DNA of 64,000 bases from Synchiropus splendidus (GCF_027744825.2 NC_071334.1:57600937-57664936); one strand, 5' to 3'; counted from the first letter of the stretch, positions 13,131-54,027 are shown. Made by a program: numbers and translations. The notes: generated by a model not told the origin, from the sequence alone.

Positions 13131-15247
13131 AGTTGTGCGTGATCAAGTCACGGCTCTATGACCGTGGAAATTAATTGGCCATAACTGTGGTGTGTCAGCT
13201 GAGACAGCAACAACCCTTTACAGCAGAAACAGAGTGAGCCGTGTTAATTGATCCTGCAAGGTCCAATGAAAACCTTGAGGTCAACGCTGCGCTCCACCAC
13301 CACAAGTTCATTTAAGTCTCCCGCTGTGTGTTAACTGCTGCAGACGCGATGCCATACCCCACTGTGCAAACCAAGGGGTTTATGCTGATACTGCGCTTTG
13401 GCCACGACATGAAATCACATGGCTCTCTATGTGTACTATGGGAGGGCGCAAAGCGTTTGGGAACAGGGAGCTTGTTGACATCAACACAGTCAAAATCAGG
13501 GTCAGAGAAATTGACAAAAATTCGGCAGTTCAGCTCTTCCTGAGGGTTTATAAGAGTCAGCTGTTACATGTGTAATCGAGCTACTGACTGGATCATCTAG
13601 GTCAACAGACTGTAGTCCAGACTAAATCAAAATAATTCTCTCCCATAGTCGAGCTAAGATGTTAATATGCATTTCAAAATGCAATAATTTGGTTTTCAAG
13701 TCTGTCACTTAACCGTGGCCACTGTTGCGGCTCTAGTTATAGGTTCAATGCACAAGGTAGGGTTAGCGTAATTTAGTTTTTTCATTTTTCAAGCCGCAAA
13801 GGTACAGAACAACGGGTTGTTCACTTTCAAACCACTTGCACCAATCAGAATTGGCATCACTCGCAGTGGTAGGCGAGGAATTTGCGATTGGTGCTGCTGC
13901 AAGAGGAGAGCAATAGCTCGGGTCTGGAGCCAAACTATCATCCTTTCTCTGCCACCGAATATAAAACACACATTGACATGCACGCACAAACAAGCACACA
14001 AAGTCTCAACGGAGTGATGAAATAGAAGAGAAGAGGATCCAGTAAGCCTGGAGGACTGGATAAATATTGACCTGGATGAATGAGATTTGTCACAGTACAT
14101 AACAACGGCTGCGCACAACACACACTGATGGCTGCTCAAACACACATGTGGACTCAGATACATCCGTGTCCCCAAAGCGCCCCAGCTTTTATCCAAGGCA
14201 TCACAACTGCTTTATTTATCAGCACTCAAAGTTGTCCCTGAATTCAAGTACTTATTGAAAGTGAAACTTGTGTGTCGCTGTGTCAAAGTGTGTCTGCAAG
14301 TACTTATTGTTTTCACTCAATTTCGTGAAACTCAGGCCTAGAAAACTGTTTGAATTTTTGTGAAATACGCCAGCGGGAGAAAAACAAGTGTGCTGATAGA
14401 AAGAGGATGCAATATAGTCTGACGGGGAGAAAAGATTTGGGGGTTTTGGGATGGTGTAAATACATCATTTGTAATAAAGACACGCTGGATTGAAATCAGC
14501 AAAGTGGATTACAAGAATGCTGAGTGATGAACTGCCAAGACGCTCGTGATTTTTGAGCAGTAGGAACTCCAGAATAAACTTGCGACGATAATAAACGCCC
14601 CCCTGAGGGATGGATAATGCATGACAGGCTGACAGAAATGTTGTACTGATGCAAATCAGATGAGTTCACTGGGTCAGGTCAAGCACTGCAGCAACGTGGT
14701 GGAAGAACTGAAGAGCAGTGTAAAACATCACGCCACTAGATGTTCACAGAAATACAGCCTGGGAAGTCAGAACCAAGTCAAAGTTCTGTCTCCACCAATT
14801 CCGTCAGAGGACAGACTGGATGATGCAAGTTTGTGAAAGCAAAACACTTCCTCTTCTATATTTATCCATCAATATGAAGCACATATCTGGCCCAGTTAAC
14901 AGATATGTGCTACTCGAATGGAGGAGATCATAAGAGGCGTGTACTGGCCAGTAGATCAGGGAGAAAGGAAAGTAGGAGGCTGGAGGGACGTGAATGCAGA
15001 AAACATAGAGACAGTTTCTACAATGAAAACATCTTTTGGCTCTCTTGATGTACAAATTTTCTTCAGTCATTTATCTAACTGTGTCACATTCAGCCAGAAA
15101 GCAACAGGAATTAAATCCAGACATATAAGTAAATGAAATTGTCTTCAGCGATTCATCGCTTATTTTGACCAAGAAATCAATACATGTCTTCTTTTGTTCT
15201 ATAATTCATTCCACTTGTATGATTGGTATTTGTCTCATTATAATTCA

Positions 15248-15335
15248 TGTATGGGGAAGCGGTAAGCACGACCAGCTCACAGCAAGTTGGTTGCTGGTTT
15301 GGCTCCAGCTTGCGTGGGTTTACTCAATCTGAACT
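15248..15335 (+). mobile_element. Truncated tRNA-like SINE fragment
   Basis: The order 'gcggtaagcac', 'gctcacagcaag', 'ggttgctggtttggctcc', 'tgcgtgggttta' matches a widespread fish short repeat whose box-B-like core reads ggttgctggttcgagccc in better preserved copies. The right side decays quickly. It lies about 540 bp downstream of the GALT stop codon. Confidence 0.55.
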
Positions 15336-15860
15336 GTAAAGTCAACGGAGCTCAGATGAAATCCGCCAAGTCAAGCCACGTCTGGCTCCAGACACTGCGG
15401 TGTTATGGGTGGCTTGCAACATTACTTCACAATGTTTACTTCAGATGAGGCTTGTAACATAATTTCATATTGACAATAGCATATTTCATATTTGCTTCTA
15501 GAATAACGCTGTCAATCATGTGGCTTCAACACAAAAAACGAGAAAAAAAAACAGTCTTTCTTTCAAATGATTTGAATTGATTTCAGTAACATGTTGGTGA
15601 CAGACACATCAAATGTCAAAGTCCTCTCCAATAAACCCGATTGACTTAATACTCTAGGTTTAAAGCAAAGAAAAGGAAGTTGGACCAGAATATTTAAATC
15701 TAAAGCATCATTTTTCCACATTTAAAGCTGCTTCAATATGAAATGTATGGCTGTGTTTGTAGTTGATAGTTTCATCTGAGAAAAAACCTTGAGGACTTCT
15801 GAGCAGCTCTTGTTCGTCTTCTCCCTTTCTAATTTGCATCCACCGACCATTTGATCCTTA

Positions 15861-39698
<23,838 letters not shown>

Positions 39699-40133
39699 GA
39701 TGAAAATTTTACATAAAATATCAAGTTAATATGTCAGTCCATCTACTTCTCTGTTTGCTACAAGCATAACTCCTGACCACCACTTCCTGTATGAGGGGCG
39801 CCAGCTAAACCAGAAAAAAGTTTAACACATGAAATTAATTCCTCAAAAGGTATATATGCAGTCACGCACTAAAATGAGATGATCTGTGTTTTTATTGGTT
39901 TTGGTTTGAAACAATTACACATTTTGAGCGCGTATAGTCAGAAGAATTACAAAACAGTTCAAGGGGGATTTCATTTTATCTGGCAACCACCAACTGTCAT
40001 TTCAATGTGGTGTGTGATTGGTTTAGAACATATACCCCGCCCCCGCCTGACCAGAAACGAGCACAGAAGCGACCCCACGCTGCGCGTCTGAGTTGACACA
40101 TGCTGCAGATTCTTGTCCTGTTTTACATCCATA
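39699..40133. promoter_or_regulatory. Shared (bidirectional) promoter region of GALT and SIGMAR1
   Basis: 435 bp separate the two divergent start codons. Visible elements are a GC-box cluster 'ccccgcccccgcc' at about 40035-40047, inverted CCAAT boxes (attgg) at 39894-39898 and 40017-40021, and locally raised CpG near 40060-40090. There is no clear TATA box. Human GALT and SIGMAR1 are also head-to-head. Transcription start sites cannot be placed from sequence. Confidence 0.65.
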
Positions 40134-41596
40134 ATGCATGTTTTTAAAGTCATCTTGAGATTATTCATAGTTGCGGTCACTTCGGCGCTGGTTGTTTTGC
40201 TATTGCAACATTGGTTGGCAACCAAAGAGTATGTTTTTAACAAGGAAGACGTCGCCAAGTTAGCTAAACAGTATGCAGGTAATGTTACATCGTTTTCCGC
40301 AGTCGCGTATATTATTCTCTGTTCAGATGTGTCAGTTGTTTTTCTAAAATCCCATTTTGATCTACACAGGACAAGATCATGACCAAGCCTTCGCCAAAGT
40401 GGTAGTGGAGCTTAGGAAAAGGTAATAACACCTTTAATTGTTGACCATGTTGAATGTTATTAATAAGTGGTAGATGTGCGAATATGTCATTATTTGCTTA
40501 GAGCTATGTGAAGGCACATGAAATAACATATGACCAGGGGTAACGCTGTCACGTTTACCAGGCCATAATTTCATCTTGAGTGTTGTAAAGTATTTTTATC
40601 ATCAGTCATGTAGATTAATTATTTGCGCAGGAAATTGATGGGCAAAGGTTAATCTGTCGTGGGTGAAACCAAAGTGAAACCATTTTTTTATTATTTTGCT
40701 TCTTATGTATGATCTATTCAAAAACCAGACTACTATTAATACGAACACCCAATGAAAGTATTGACACTTCTGGTTTAAATAACATAATATATATATTGTC
40801 CATCATCAGATGTCTTATTGTTCATGTTGATATCGCACAAGCATTGCACCACTGACATCGCGTGTTCAGCATATCTTACTACTGTACTCATGGCAGCCTC
40901 TGAAAAAAATCATATTTTTGAATTTAGGTATCCTGGTCACATCCTGCCTGATGAAGACCTGCAGTGGGTGTTTGTCAATGCTGGAGGTTGGATGGGTTCC
41001 ATGTGTGTTCTCCACGCCTCACTTACAGAGTATCTGTTGCTCTTTGGAACTGCGGTAGACACTGGAGGACACTCAGGTGAGGACGTCTTGGTTTTTCTTG
41101 GAGGAGATAAGAAAGAGGCTTTTATTTACACCTGGTGCAGAGAAGGTGTATGAAACCATATGTAAACCATAGTGCACTGTTATAGTTTAAAGTTGTGTTT
41201 TCCAGGTCGGTATTGGGCAGAGATTTCTGACACCATCATCTCAGGAACCTTCAGACAGTGGAAAGAGGGAACAACAAAGAGTGAACTCTACTATCCTGGT
41301 ACGGCGCTGTGGTAATACTTAAGTAAGCACCTCACTTTTTAAAGGTCACCATCATTCCACCTGCAGGGGACGTTATCGTGCACACCATAGGGGAGGCCAC
41401 TTCCGTCCAATGGAGCGCTGGGACTTGGATGGTGGAGTATGGCCAGGGATTCATCCCGTCTACTCTGGGTTTCGCTTTGGCAGACACCCTGTTTAGCACT
41501 CAGGACTTTGTAACTATGTTCTACATTTTCCGTGTTTACGCAAAAGCCTTGCTTTTAGAGGCCGGAACCTATTTCACTGAGTCAGGAGTGTTCTGA
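40134..41596 (+). CDS. sigmar1: Sigma non-opioid intracellular receptor 1 (SIGMAR1), 5 exons, complete
   Basis: ER membrane chaperone of the ERG2/sigma-1 receptor family, acting at ER-mitochondria contacts and binding many small ligands. Exons: 40134-40278, 40370-40421, 40928-41076, 41206-41298, 41367-41596; phases close to 222 aa (human 223). An N-terminal hydrophobic segment ([19 protein letters not shown], residues about 11-29) is the single transmembrane helix. The cupin-like domain keeps the ligand-site residues known from human: the Asp in [10 protein letters not shown] and the Glu in TWMVEYGQG. Further matches are [16 protein letters not shown] and FVNAGGWMG. The start is the ATG at 40134; upstream in-frame sequence lacks an ATG. 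A candidate poly(A) signal attaaa lies at 41734-41739. Confidence 0.98.
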
Positions 41597-43032
41597 AGCT
41601 GGAGGCTGAAAGACATTGCGCATGGAATTAGTAACGCTGAGGTTTGGTTTGTAGTCACGCGCACACTGCCAACCTCTGGAAGAGTGATGGAGAATTTAAA
41701 GTGTTGCTGCTTTTTTTAAATTGTCTACATGTCATTAAAGTACTAAAAACCCAAGTGTATACAAAAAATAAGTCTCTGACTGCTACGGAACTATTCGTAG
41801 ATTACCCACTAAGTGCTGTTTTGTCTGTCATCCCCTGACTGCTACAACATTCAGAGGACTGTTGTTGAAATTCATTCGTCTGTAATTGCTACCTCCTCGT
41901 GAGATTAACTCTTGTTTCTTGTCCGTTGTCCCACTGTGGAATCTGATTAGAGGACCATGCACATACAGTAGCACAGGTCATCAAAAGAACAATTTAAATT
42001 CAGATCTGACTCTAAAACTGAGCTCATCCATGACACACCATGTTTGTCTTTCAGGCCAAAGGTGAGTGGTTCATTTCAAATGGACGTGAAAGTACACAAA
42101 TACACTAATCATTGCTGTTGTGTGCATTTTACTGTAAAGAAAATCTGGTAGTGATGATGTGGAAGAAATAAAATATATTTTTGATGATGATCTGAGTCTA
42201 TATTTGTACTGTGTTTTGACAATACAAACCTTATTAAGGGGAAACAGACCCATAACAGGGACAAAAACATGGAGAAAGATGTGAGAGTAATTACATTGTT
42301 ACATGTATTATTACATACAGTATGTGAACCAAGCGGTTCCAAGACAGTAAACGCACAAGTTCAATTTTTGCTGATGAGGCTAAATAGAAACATATACAGT
42401 ATAAACAAGAGAAACGTTCATAATGCAATAGAGGATGGCCACATTTTTGAGAATGTCATGGAACCACGAACTGCATGTTGTGGACTTAAATTTGATTGTA
42501 GAAGTGTATGGTTGGAGAACAAATTTTTTGAGGTCAGTCCACTGGCACCTGTCCACCAAGTCCCACTTAAGTTGACTGCGCTCGCCATTGTCCCACAGTT
42601 AGCTGAGGCAGAATCACGAGAGAACCTCTGGATGTGGATATGTATCTGGGGTTTTGATGAACAGCTTGTCTGTTTAATATGAGAAGCTTTTCATGAAGCA
42701 AGCTGAAAGAACCAATGACTATAATAGACCTGTGGAGGAAGCTTAGCATACTGGTCTTACAAAGCATGTACACTAGAGTAACAAATAAAAGGGAAAATTG
42801 AATGGGGTGCAGTGTAAGTTGGTGCCAGGTTAGTTTGTCTCAAACAATTTTATTTTCTTTCTGCTTCGTTTTTTCATTTTGCATTGCACAAGTCTTTGTA
42901 TTATTACTACTTACTACTTAAAAAAAAAATAGACACCTGAGAATAAGTATTTTAGAGCTTGTTTTTATTTGTTATTGACTTATAAATTGTTAAAAATGTA
43001 CAATTAGAAGGTTGATTCAAAAGCTGCTCCTT
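41597..43032. other. Intergenic, SIGMAR1 3' flank
   Basis: Contains the likely SIGMAR1 3' UTR (attaaa at 41734) and probably the 3' UTR of the minus-strand gene that ends at 43033. The 137-codon open frame at 42269-42682 has no recognisable domain and I do not call it a gene. Confidence 0.5.
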
Positions 43033-45728
43033 TTACGTGTCATCTGTCGGTTTTTGCTTTAATTTTTTCCACACTCTGCGAAAGAATTTCCCCACTTTTC
43101 CTGACTTCTTGTCTTTGAGAGAATCTAGAAGATAAGTGTTGAAGTAGTTACAGCATGCGGTCTGCGTTACAAACCAACAAATTCGATCCTACCAGTCATC
43201 GCAGTCGCAACACTCTCATAATCTCCTGGATCGTCTGTTGTCACAGAATCTGAGTCATTGAGAAAAGAGTTATAGGCCTCACGTAGTGCACATTCTTCCA
43301 TGTCCTGAATAGCGCTGATGACACCTTCCCTGGCGATGAAGAAGCTTTCGTCAAAGTCCATCAAGTCGTATGTTTGTGAGAGGTTCTCAATGTTTTTGTG
43401 AGTCTGTTGGACCATGGAGACAGCTGCAGAAGTGCAGATATTCTCCATCTCTGTCTTGTTTGAATCCGTAACCAGGTCGAATGAGTAGGCTAATTTATCG
43501 GATAAGAGCTTCCCGATCTCAACGCTGGCTGCCTCCACTCTGTTTTCCACTGAAAGATTGAGTCTGGTTTCAGCATCTACGTATAGACTCTGGCTTTGGG
43601 AGGGGTCCACAGATGGCATTGGAGCAAACTTATCCAGGAGATGGTCGAGGACTTTTTCCACCACCTCGGGCACCAGGGAATCAAATATTAGTGTCAGGTA
43701 ATGAATGCTATCAATGTGAGAGCCGGTGAAGAAGTCCAGTAGACTTTTTGACAAATTCTTGAGGCCAGTTTTGACATCGTGCTCAGTTTTGGGACGAACC
43801 GTAGAGAGGAAAAGTGCATGTCCTTCAAGGGTAACCTTTAAGATCAGAACAGAGAAATTAGAAGCAGCAGTATGGTTTCACTGAATAACATATTTGCCGC
43901 GACCAAAATGACTGGAAGGATGTGCAGATCAAACATTGAAGGAACTTGACATGAAGGTCTGGGATTTGATTTGAGGAACATCTTTTGACACACAAAGCAG
44001 TTATTCCTTTGTTGTCAAAGGCAATTTTATAAGGGGATCTTGAGGATTTGTGAGGGAAATAATGTCCCTGGATGCATGGGGAATTGCATTGCATGCAAAC
44101 AAACTTAACGACAGAGACATTCAGTACCAGTCTGAGCTGCATGAATATAGTATCAGCGAAAACACAAAATCAACTCAATAACTCTAACAAATACACAAGC
44201 CACACAGAAGTTGGGTGATGGACGCAAGCTGCCCACTCCCCCTGACCTTCCTCTTGTACAGATCTGAGAGAATATTTTCTTTTTCAAGTTCCTCCTGGAG
44301 TTCCAGTTCGATCTGATCCAGACATTGCCTCTTCCCCGAGGTCAGCACCTGTGTGTGTAAAATCAATGTGTTTGTCCCGGGTCTGCATCAATAAAACACC
44401 AGCAGAAGAAGCAAGCACAAAGATCAATTCAATGAATAATTGTGTCAGATTTACTAACAGTTATAGAAACTATTTCCCGCATTGTGTTTACATATAATTA
44501 TCTATTAGTCGCAGTCTATTCATAGAATATAAATATTTCAACATCTCGATGGGTATTGATGAGTTAGAGAAGATGGACTGGATTTAATTGACTGTTTAAT
44601 TTGGGGAGCTGTGTACACAGTTGTATTTCCAAGCAGTGGCCTGAGACTGGTAGCAAATGCAGCATAGTTCACTTCACCTTTTCATCAATGACTTGTTTAC
44701 AGTGAAGATATAACCTTACAGACTCTCAAGTGCGTGGTCTTTACTCTCAATTGTAAATTTGAAATCCATCATGAAAATGTGTCCCAAGGAAGATGAAGCT
44801 CATAAATTTGCTTGTGAGACAATTTGCCTCCCTTGAATAATAACTGAAAAAGATCACACTGACTTAGGGACATTTTAATAAAAATAAATTAAATAAATAA
44901 ATAAAAAGCTGCTAAACATTTTTTGTATTGCATACTACTGCCAGTCTCAAATTTCCCTGCTTGGAATGAATGCGGTACCTACCTCTCTCCACCGTCCCAA
45001 ATCCTGCTTTCCACAAAAAAAAGGCATCAAACTATTGTTTTACATAGTAAATGAGGATTATTTAACTGTCTAGATTTGCATTACCATGCAAAGGCCACCA
45101 GTAAGAATACATTTCAACTCTGGATTGGGGACCTATTTATTCCAGTTTCTGCCAGGAATGGCTGATTTGGAGAAAGAACTGGAGCATATCTTTATCTGAG
45201 GAATGTGTAATCCTGAAAGCTAGATGGAAATAAGCAACCAGCTGTTAACAAAAGAGAGAATCTCTGCAACCGTGGCATATGTATGTGTATTTGCATAACA
45301 TTTGAATTCCTGTTCTTCACCTCCTCATCTGGATGGATGTCTTTGGTTTCCAACTCCACTGTTTTGTCAAACCTTTATAAAGGAGAGATTTGTGTGAGTT
45401 ATGGTATTGTTTAAAATACAACAACAACAACAACAACAACAACAATAATAATAATAACAACATGAAGAAACAAATCATTCATTAGATTTTGATTCTCGTG
45501 AAGAAATTGACTCACTCTTCCTGAAAGCTAGTGCTGGCTAGCAGCCATGACTTCATGTCTTCAACAGACACATAATCGGAGACGTGACCCTGTTGCCGCA
45601 GGAGCATGAACTGTCTCATGATCATCTTCTGCAAGAGACACAGTGTATATAAATGCAGGTTTCACATTTGCATTCACAGACAAGACACTGACCTCTGTGC
45701 TGTATTGATGCTGCTTCATCTCCAACAT
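43033..45728 (-). CDS. Unrecognised 352-residue protein, seven exons
   Basis: I do not recognise this protein. Minus-strand exons: 45693-45728, 45516-45628, 45321-45372, 44983-45003 (21 nt micro-exon), 44247-44348, 43193-43835, 43033-43124. Every junction is GT-AG and the phases close without a stop, which strongly supports a real gene. It starts MLEMKQHQYSTEK; a charged helical, probably coiled-coil segment follows (LDQIELELQEELEKENILSD, about residues 84-103). The large exon encodes a helical, acidic region beginning VTLEGHALFLSTVRPKTEHD. The end is strongly basic (KDKKSGKVGKFFRRVWKKLK). No signal peptide or transmembrane segment is evident. More 5' exons are possible, since the first exon is short and the ATG choice rests only on phase and context. 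It lies in the same orientation as ATG3, just downstream of it. Confidence 0.8.
45419..45462. repeat. (CAA)n/(AAT)n microsatellite
   Basis: About nine CAA units running into AAT units, inside the intron between the second and third exons of the unrecognised gene. Confidence 0.9.
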
Positions 45729-46991
45729 CCGCCAAGGAGCTCGCTATCTGCAGAGAATTTTTTTTTTTTGCCCTTCAAATATAAATGAAGTACAGACTTG
45801 TACATTGGTTTGCAAAAATTTTGCTCATCATCTCTGCATATAAACATTAATATACTGCTGGACTGAAAGGCTTAGTTATAATTAAACTGTGAAAATATCT
45901 TGGTATACAACAAATCAAAATCAATTACCTCTAATAGAATATAGTAAGCGTACATATTCACAAACCTTTTGAATATTAGGATGTCTGGCCTTTGTGATGT
46001 GATCCCATGTTTTCATGGTCAAACACTGATCCTGCACCCATTCTGATCGTCACATATTGTTTCATACTTTATCGACTTCAGCGCACAGGAACTGCAGGAG
46101 CAATTCCTTACTTTAACTATGAATTGGATCTTGATTCTTATATACAGTAAGTTATGCCATCTCCCTACACAGGTGGACACCACCTTGCATCCGCCTCATT
46201 CGACATCTCTTTTATGTTGACTTTCTCCTTTAATGTTGACACGTAGCTTTAATCTTGAACACAAGATTATAATTCATGGTGCATCACAATGAATAGTTCA
46301 GAATCAAAAAGGGAATGTTGGACCAGGTTAAGTTTTACTTCCATTCCCACTGTTGAGCAAAAATTGGACTCTTGACCAACAATTTGCTCATCAACGACCC
46401 AACAAAAATCATCCATGTTTTTATCGCCACACCTGCATCAGGCAAAAATAGATTTCAAGGACGTTGAAAAGAACTCACATAGCTTGGGGTGTGTCGAGAA
46501 GAACGTTTATTTTATCTTTGCATGCGTCGGAAATATACTTCGAACGATTGACAGATAAAAGTATTTGAAAATTGTCAACCAGTAATGTATTTAGAATGCA
46601 TGTGTGTACGCGTCTGTCATAGTTACATGGCATTGGATTCACAATAAATAACGTATTCAATCTCACACTTCTTGGCTTTATGTACGGTGGCATGCAAAGA
46701 ATCCTATCCTAACTCTCTCAGTCAGTCTTGATGGAAATACCAGGAGCAACAAATGAGATTCATGGTTGCAATAAATAGTTGTGAAGGAAATAGCTGTGAT
46801 GAGGCCGAAGATGCTGTATGTAATATAGCTACTGTCTGAATGTCTCATGAGTATTCCCTTGAGCTTCATTGCCTTGGAACAGTTTTTTTATATATATAAT
46901 TTGTTATGAATGAGATGTATATGTGTTGTGAGCAGATGGTCGTGATATTCGTTGATACTACTCTGGGGATAATCATGTGCTTCAGTGAGAG
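45729..46991. other. Intergenic between ATG3 and the unrecognised gene
   Basis: AT-rich, with no supportable exon. It includes whatever 3' UTR ATG3 uses. About 115 bp past the ATG3 stop, the transcript strand has 'tatatataaaaaaact', which could be a decayed poly(A) tract of a retrocopy but is too weak to claim. Confidence 0.45.
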
Positions 46992-47918
46992 CTACATCTT
47001 GAAGTGCCTGGTGTAGTCGTACTCAATGGTGGGAATGATGGCTTGGAAAAATTTGAGGAAAATGGTGAGATACAGATGCACTCCAAGTTCCCGACCTCCG
47101 TCTGTGACAGTCTCGATGATCTTCTTCATGACTTCAGCATGTCTGCAAGGGTGGACGGAGCACATGGCCGGTGGCGGGAGGTGGGGGTGGTTCTCCACAG
47201 TGACCGTCTTCTTCACGTGGTCCTGGCTGATGTCCTCGTACATCTGCTCGACACTCAGTGGGTTTCTGTCTTCGTCGTATCCAAAGAGCCAGAGTCTGGG
47301 CGTCTGGTAGTATTTATCGTAAGTAATGTACAGATCATATGTCCTCGTCTGGAGGACGATGTCTTTAGTAACGGGCTTTCCTTTGGATGCCACCATTTTA
47401 CTGGTATCGAAGGTGTCCTCATCTGATTCCAGTAATCCGTCTTTTTCAAATTCTTCCATATCAGCGGCCTCTCCATCGTCCTCTTCCGTTCCAGCGCAGC
47501 ATTCCTCAGCAGCGCTCTCTTGGTCCTTGTTGTCCAGAGAAATGTCTCGCACAGCACTTGAGACTCCCAACAAATCTGCATTGTGGTAGGTGTCCACCCA
47601 GCCGCCATCTCCGTCGTCCTCCTCCACCATCGCACCCAGCTCCTCCGAGTACTCCATCTGTTTGCATCGCAAGTAACTGGGGACATTTCGTGTCAGGAGA
47701 AACTGTTTGTTCGGTGGCAAGTAAGGCTTCACTTTGGCTTCTTCCCCTGTGGCCCAGTTCCATGTTGGACAATGGTAAACCATGTGATCTCCAGCTACCA
47801 CAAACTCCTCTGGTGTGATGACTCCGGTTTCTTTAAATTTGGATTCCTTTAGCACTGGTGTGAGAAAGTCTGCCACCCCAAGTGCAGTTCCTTTCACAGT
47901 GTTGATAACGTTCTGCAT
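46992..47918 (-). CDS. atg3: Autophagy-related protein 3 (ATG3), intronless and intact
   Basis: E2-like enzyme that transfers LC3/GABARAP (Atg8) from ATG7 to phosphatidylethanolamine during autophagosome formation. A single uninterrupted frame gives 308 aa (human 314). The start is set at [10 protein letters not shown], as in other ATG3 proteins; an in-frame ATG 27 bp upstream adds MLFFIGLLA, which is not conserved. Visible features: the N-terminal amphipathic helix region, the [13 protein letters not shown] segment and the [15 protein letters not shown] block, an acidic flexible insert, [23 protein letters not shown] core (here [18 protein letters not shown]), and the catalytic Cys258 in [10 protein letters not shown] (equivalent to human Cys264). 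Vertebrate ATG3 normally has about 12 exons, so an intact intronless copy suggests retroposition. It is divergent from KATNAL2. Confidence 0.95.
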   Translation of the reverse strand: MQNVINTVKGTALGVADFLTPVLKESKFKETGVITPEEFVVAGDHMVYHCPTWNWATGEEAKVKPYLPPNKQFLLTRNVPSYLRCKQMEYSEELGAMVEEDDGDGGWVDTYHNADLLGVSSAVRDISLDNKDQESAAEECCAGTEEDDGEAADMEEFEKDGLLESDEDTFDTSKMVASKGKPVTKDIVLQTRTYDLYITYDKYYQTPRLWLFGYDEDRNPLSVEQMYEDISQDHVKKTVTVENHPHLPPPAMCSVHPCRHAEVMKKIIETVTDGGRELGVHLYLTIFLKFFQAIIPTIEYDYTRHFKM

Positions 47919-48530
47919 TGCAAGTAGTCCAATGAAAAACAGCAAAGTTTGGGGATTAATGTAGAATGGAATCTGGGCTGATTTAGCAAATTCACTTGAG
48001 AACGGATGTTAGCATGCTGAGATTTGCAGATTGCAAGACTGCTCTTCTACTAAAGTTGAATTTTATATCCTCAATCATTTCCTCTTGGACAGAAGTCTGC
48101 TGAATGAGTTCTATCTTTCTGAATATAAATATCTATTGGTCAAACACCAACTTTGAACCAAACAGTCTGGCTTTATTAGGAGATTTTGACTGTGTTTTAT
48201 GAGCAACTTAGATCTTTGAAATGTCAGGACAAATGACAACATATCTTTAGACCATGAGGAAACAAAAAAGAATCATATTAAAAATAAATAAATAAATAAA
48301 AATACATTGGCAGCCAATTTGTCGTTTTACATTTTAAGTAATACGACAGAGAACGTTTGAAATGTTTAATTCAAATAGTTCTCACCATAAAAGATTTACG
48401 TTATTTCGACACATCACAACAGAATACGGCAGATGTTTACGACAGACCCTCGGGGTAAACAAACCCTGCTGGATTACTTTTACGGCACGCTCGGAGAATT
48501 ATTAAAACAAATAGAGCAATTCGATATAAG
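47919..48530. promoter_or_regulatory. Spacer between divergent ATG3 and KATNAL2 start codons
   Basis: 612 bp separate the two start codons. The KATNAL2-proximal part (48430-48530) is the more CpG-rich. I see no TATA box at a convincing distance. A (aaat)n-like tract lies at about 48281-48302. A shared promoter is plausible but unproven. Confidence 0.4.
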
Positions 48531-53639
<5,109 letters not shown>

Positions 53640-54027
53640 CATGGACAACTTGTCTAAAGCGAATACCTTGTGCAAAGTGTTTTCATGGTGACGAGTTGAA
53701 GAAAGAAGTTTTATGCACATTTGTAGGTTCTGTCTGATAGTTTTTCACTGTTGAATAGATGAATATAAATTGAAGTACAGAACCTAAACAGTACATCTAC
53801 CTATTCTCATTGTTGATGCCAGGGTCTTTGTGTACTTCCAAACAGTATTATTTGAGCAAATAAATTCACCACAAAAACAAATAATACTCCTGTTTTACTA
53901 TTCGTTCAAGGCTTAAACACCCATGGGAAACACTTAAATGTACAGTGGCAGATGATCTGTGTTTGACGTCCTGCTCCCTTCAAGCTCACAATTTTTCAAG
54001 ACTCTGGAGTGAACCGTTCATACGTTG
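53640..54027. other. Shared 3' flank of convergent KATNAL2 and HDHD2
   Basis: Only 388 bp lie between the two stop codons. The KATNAL2 signal aataaa is at 53859-53864, so its 3' UTR uses over half of this spacer. No clear HDHD2 signal is seen before that, so the two 3' UTRs probably overlap in antisense. Confidence 0.6.

Noticed and set aside
40113..40133. Longer SIGMAR1 start upstream of 40134
   Set aside because: The upstream codon is TTG, not ATG; the ATG at 40134 gives a protein of the expected family length.
47255..47818. Two 143-codon frames on opposite strands inside ATG3
   Set aside because: They are shadow frames of the ATG3 coding sequence, which is clearly the real one by homology.
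47919..47945. Nine-residue N-terminal extension of ATG3 (MLFFIGLLA)
   Set aside because: ATG3 proteins start at [10 protein letters not shown]; the extension is hydrophobic and not conserved, so the inner ATG was chosen.
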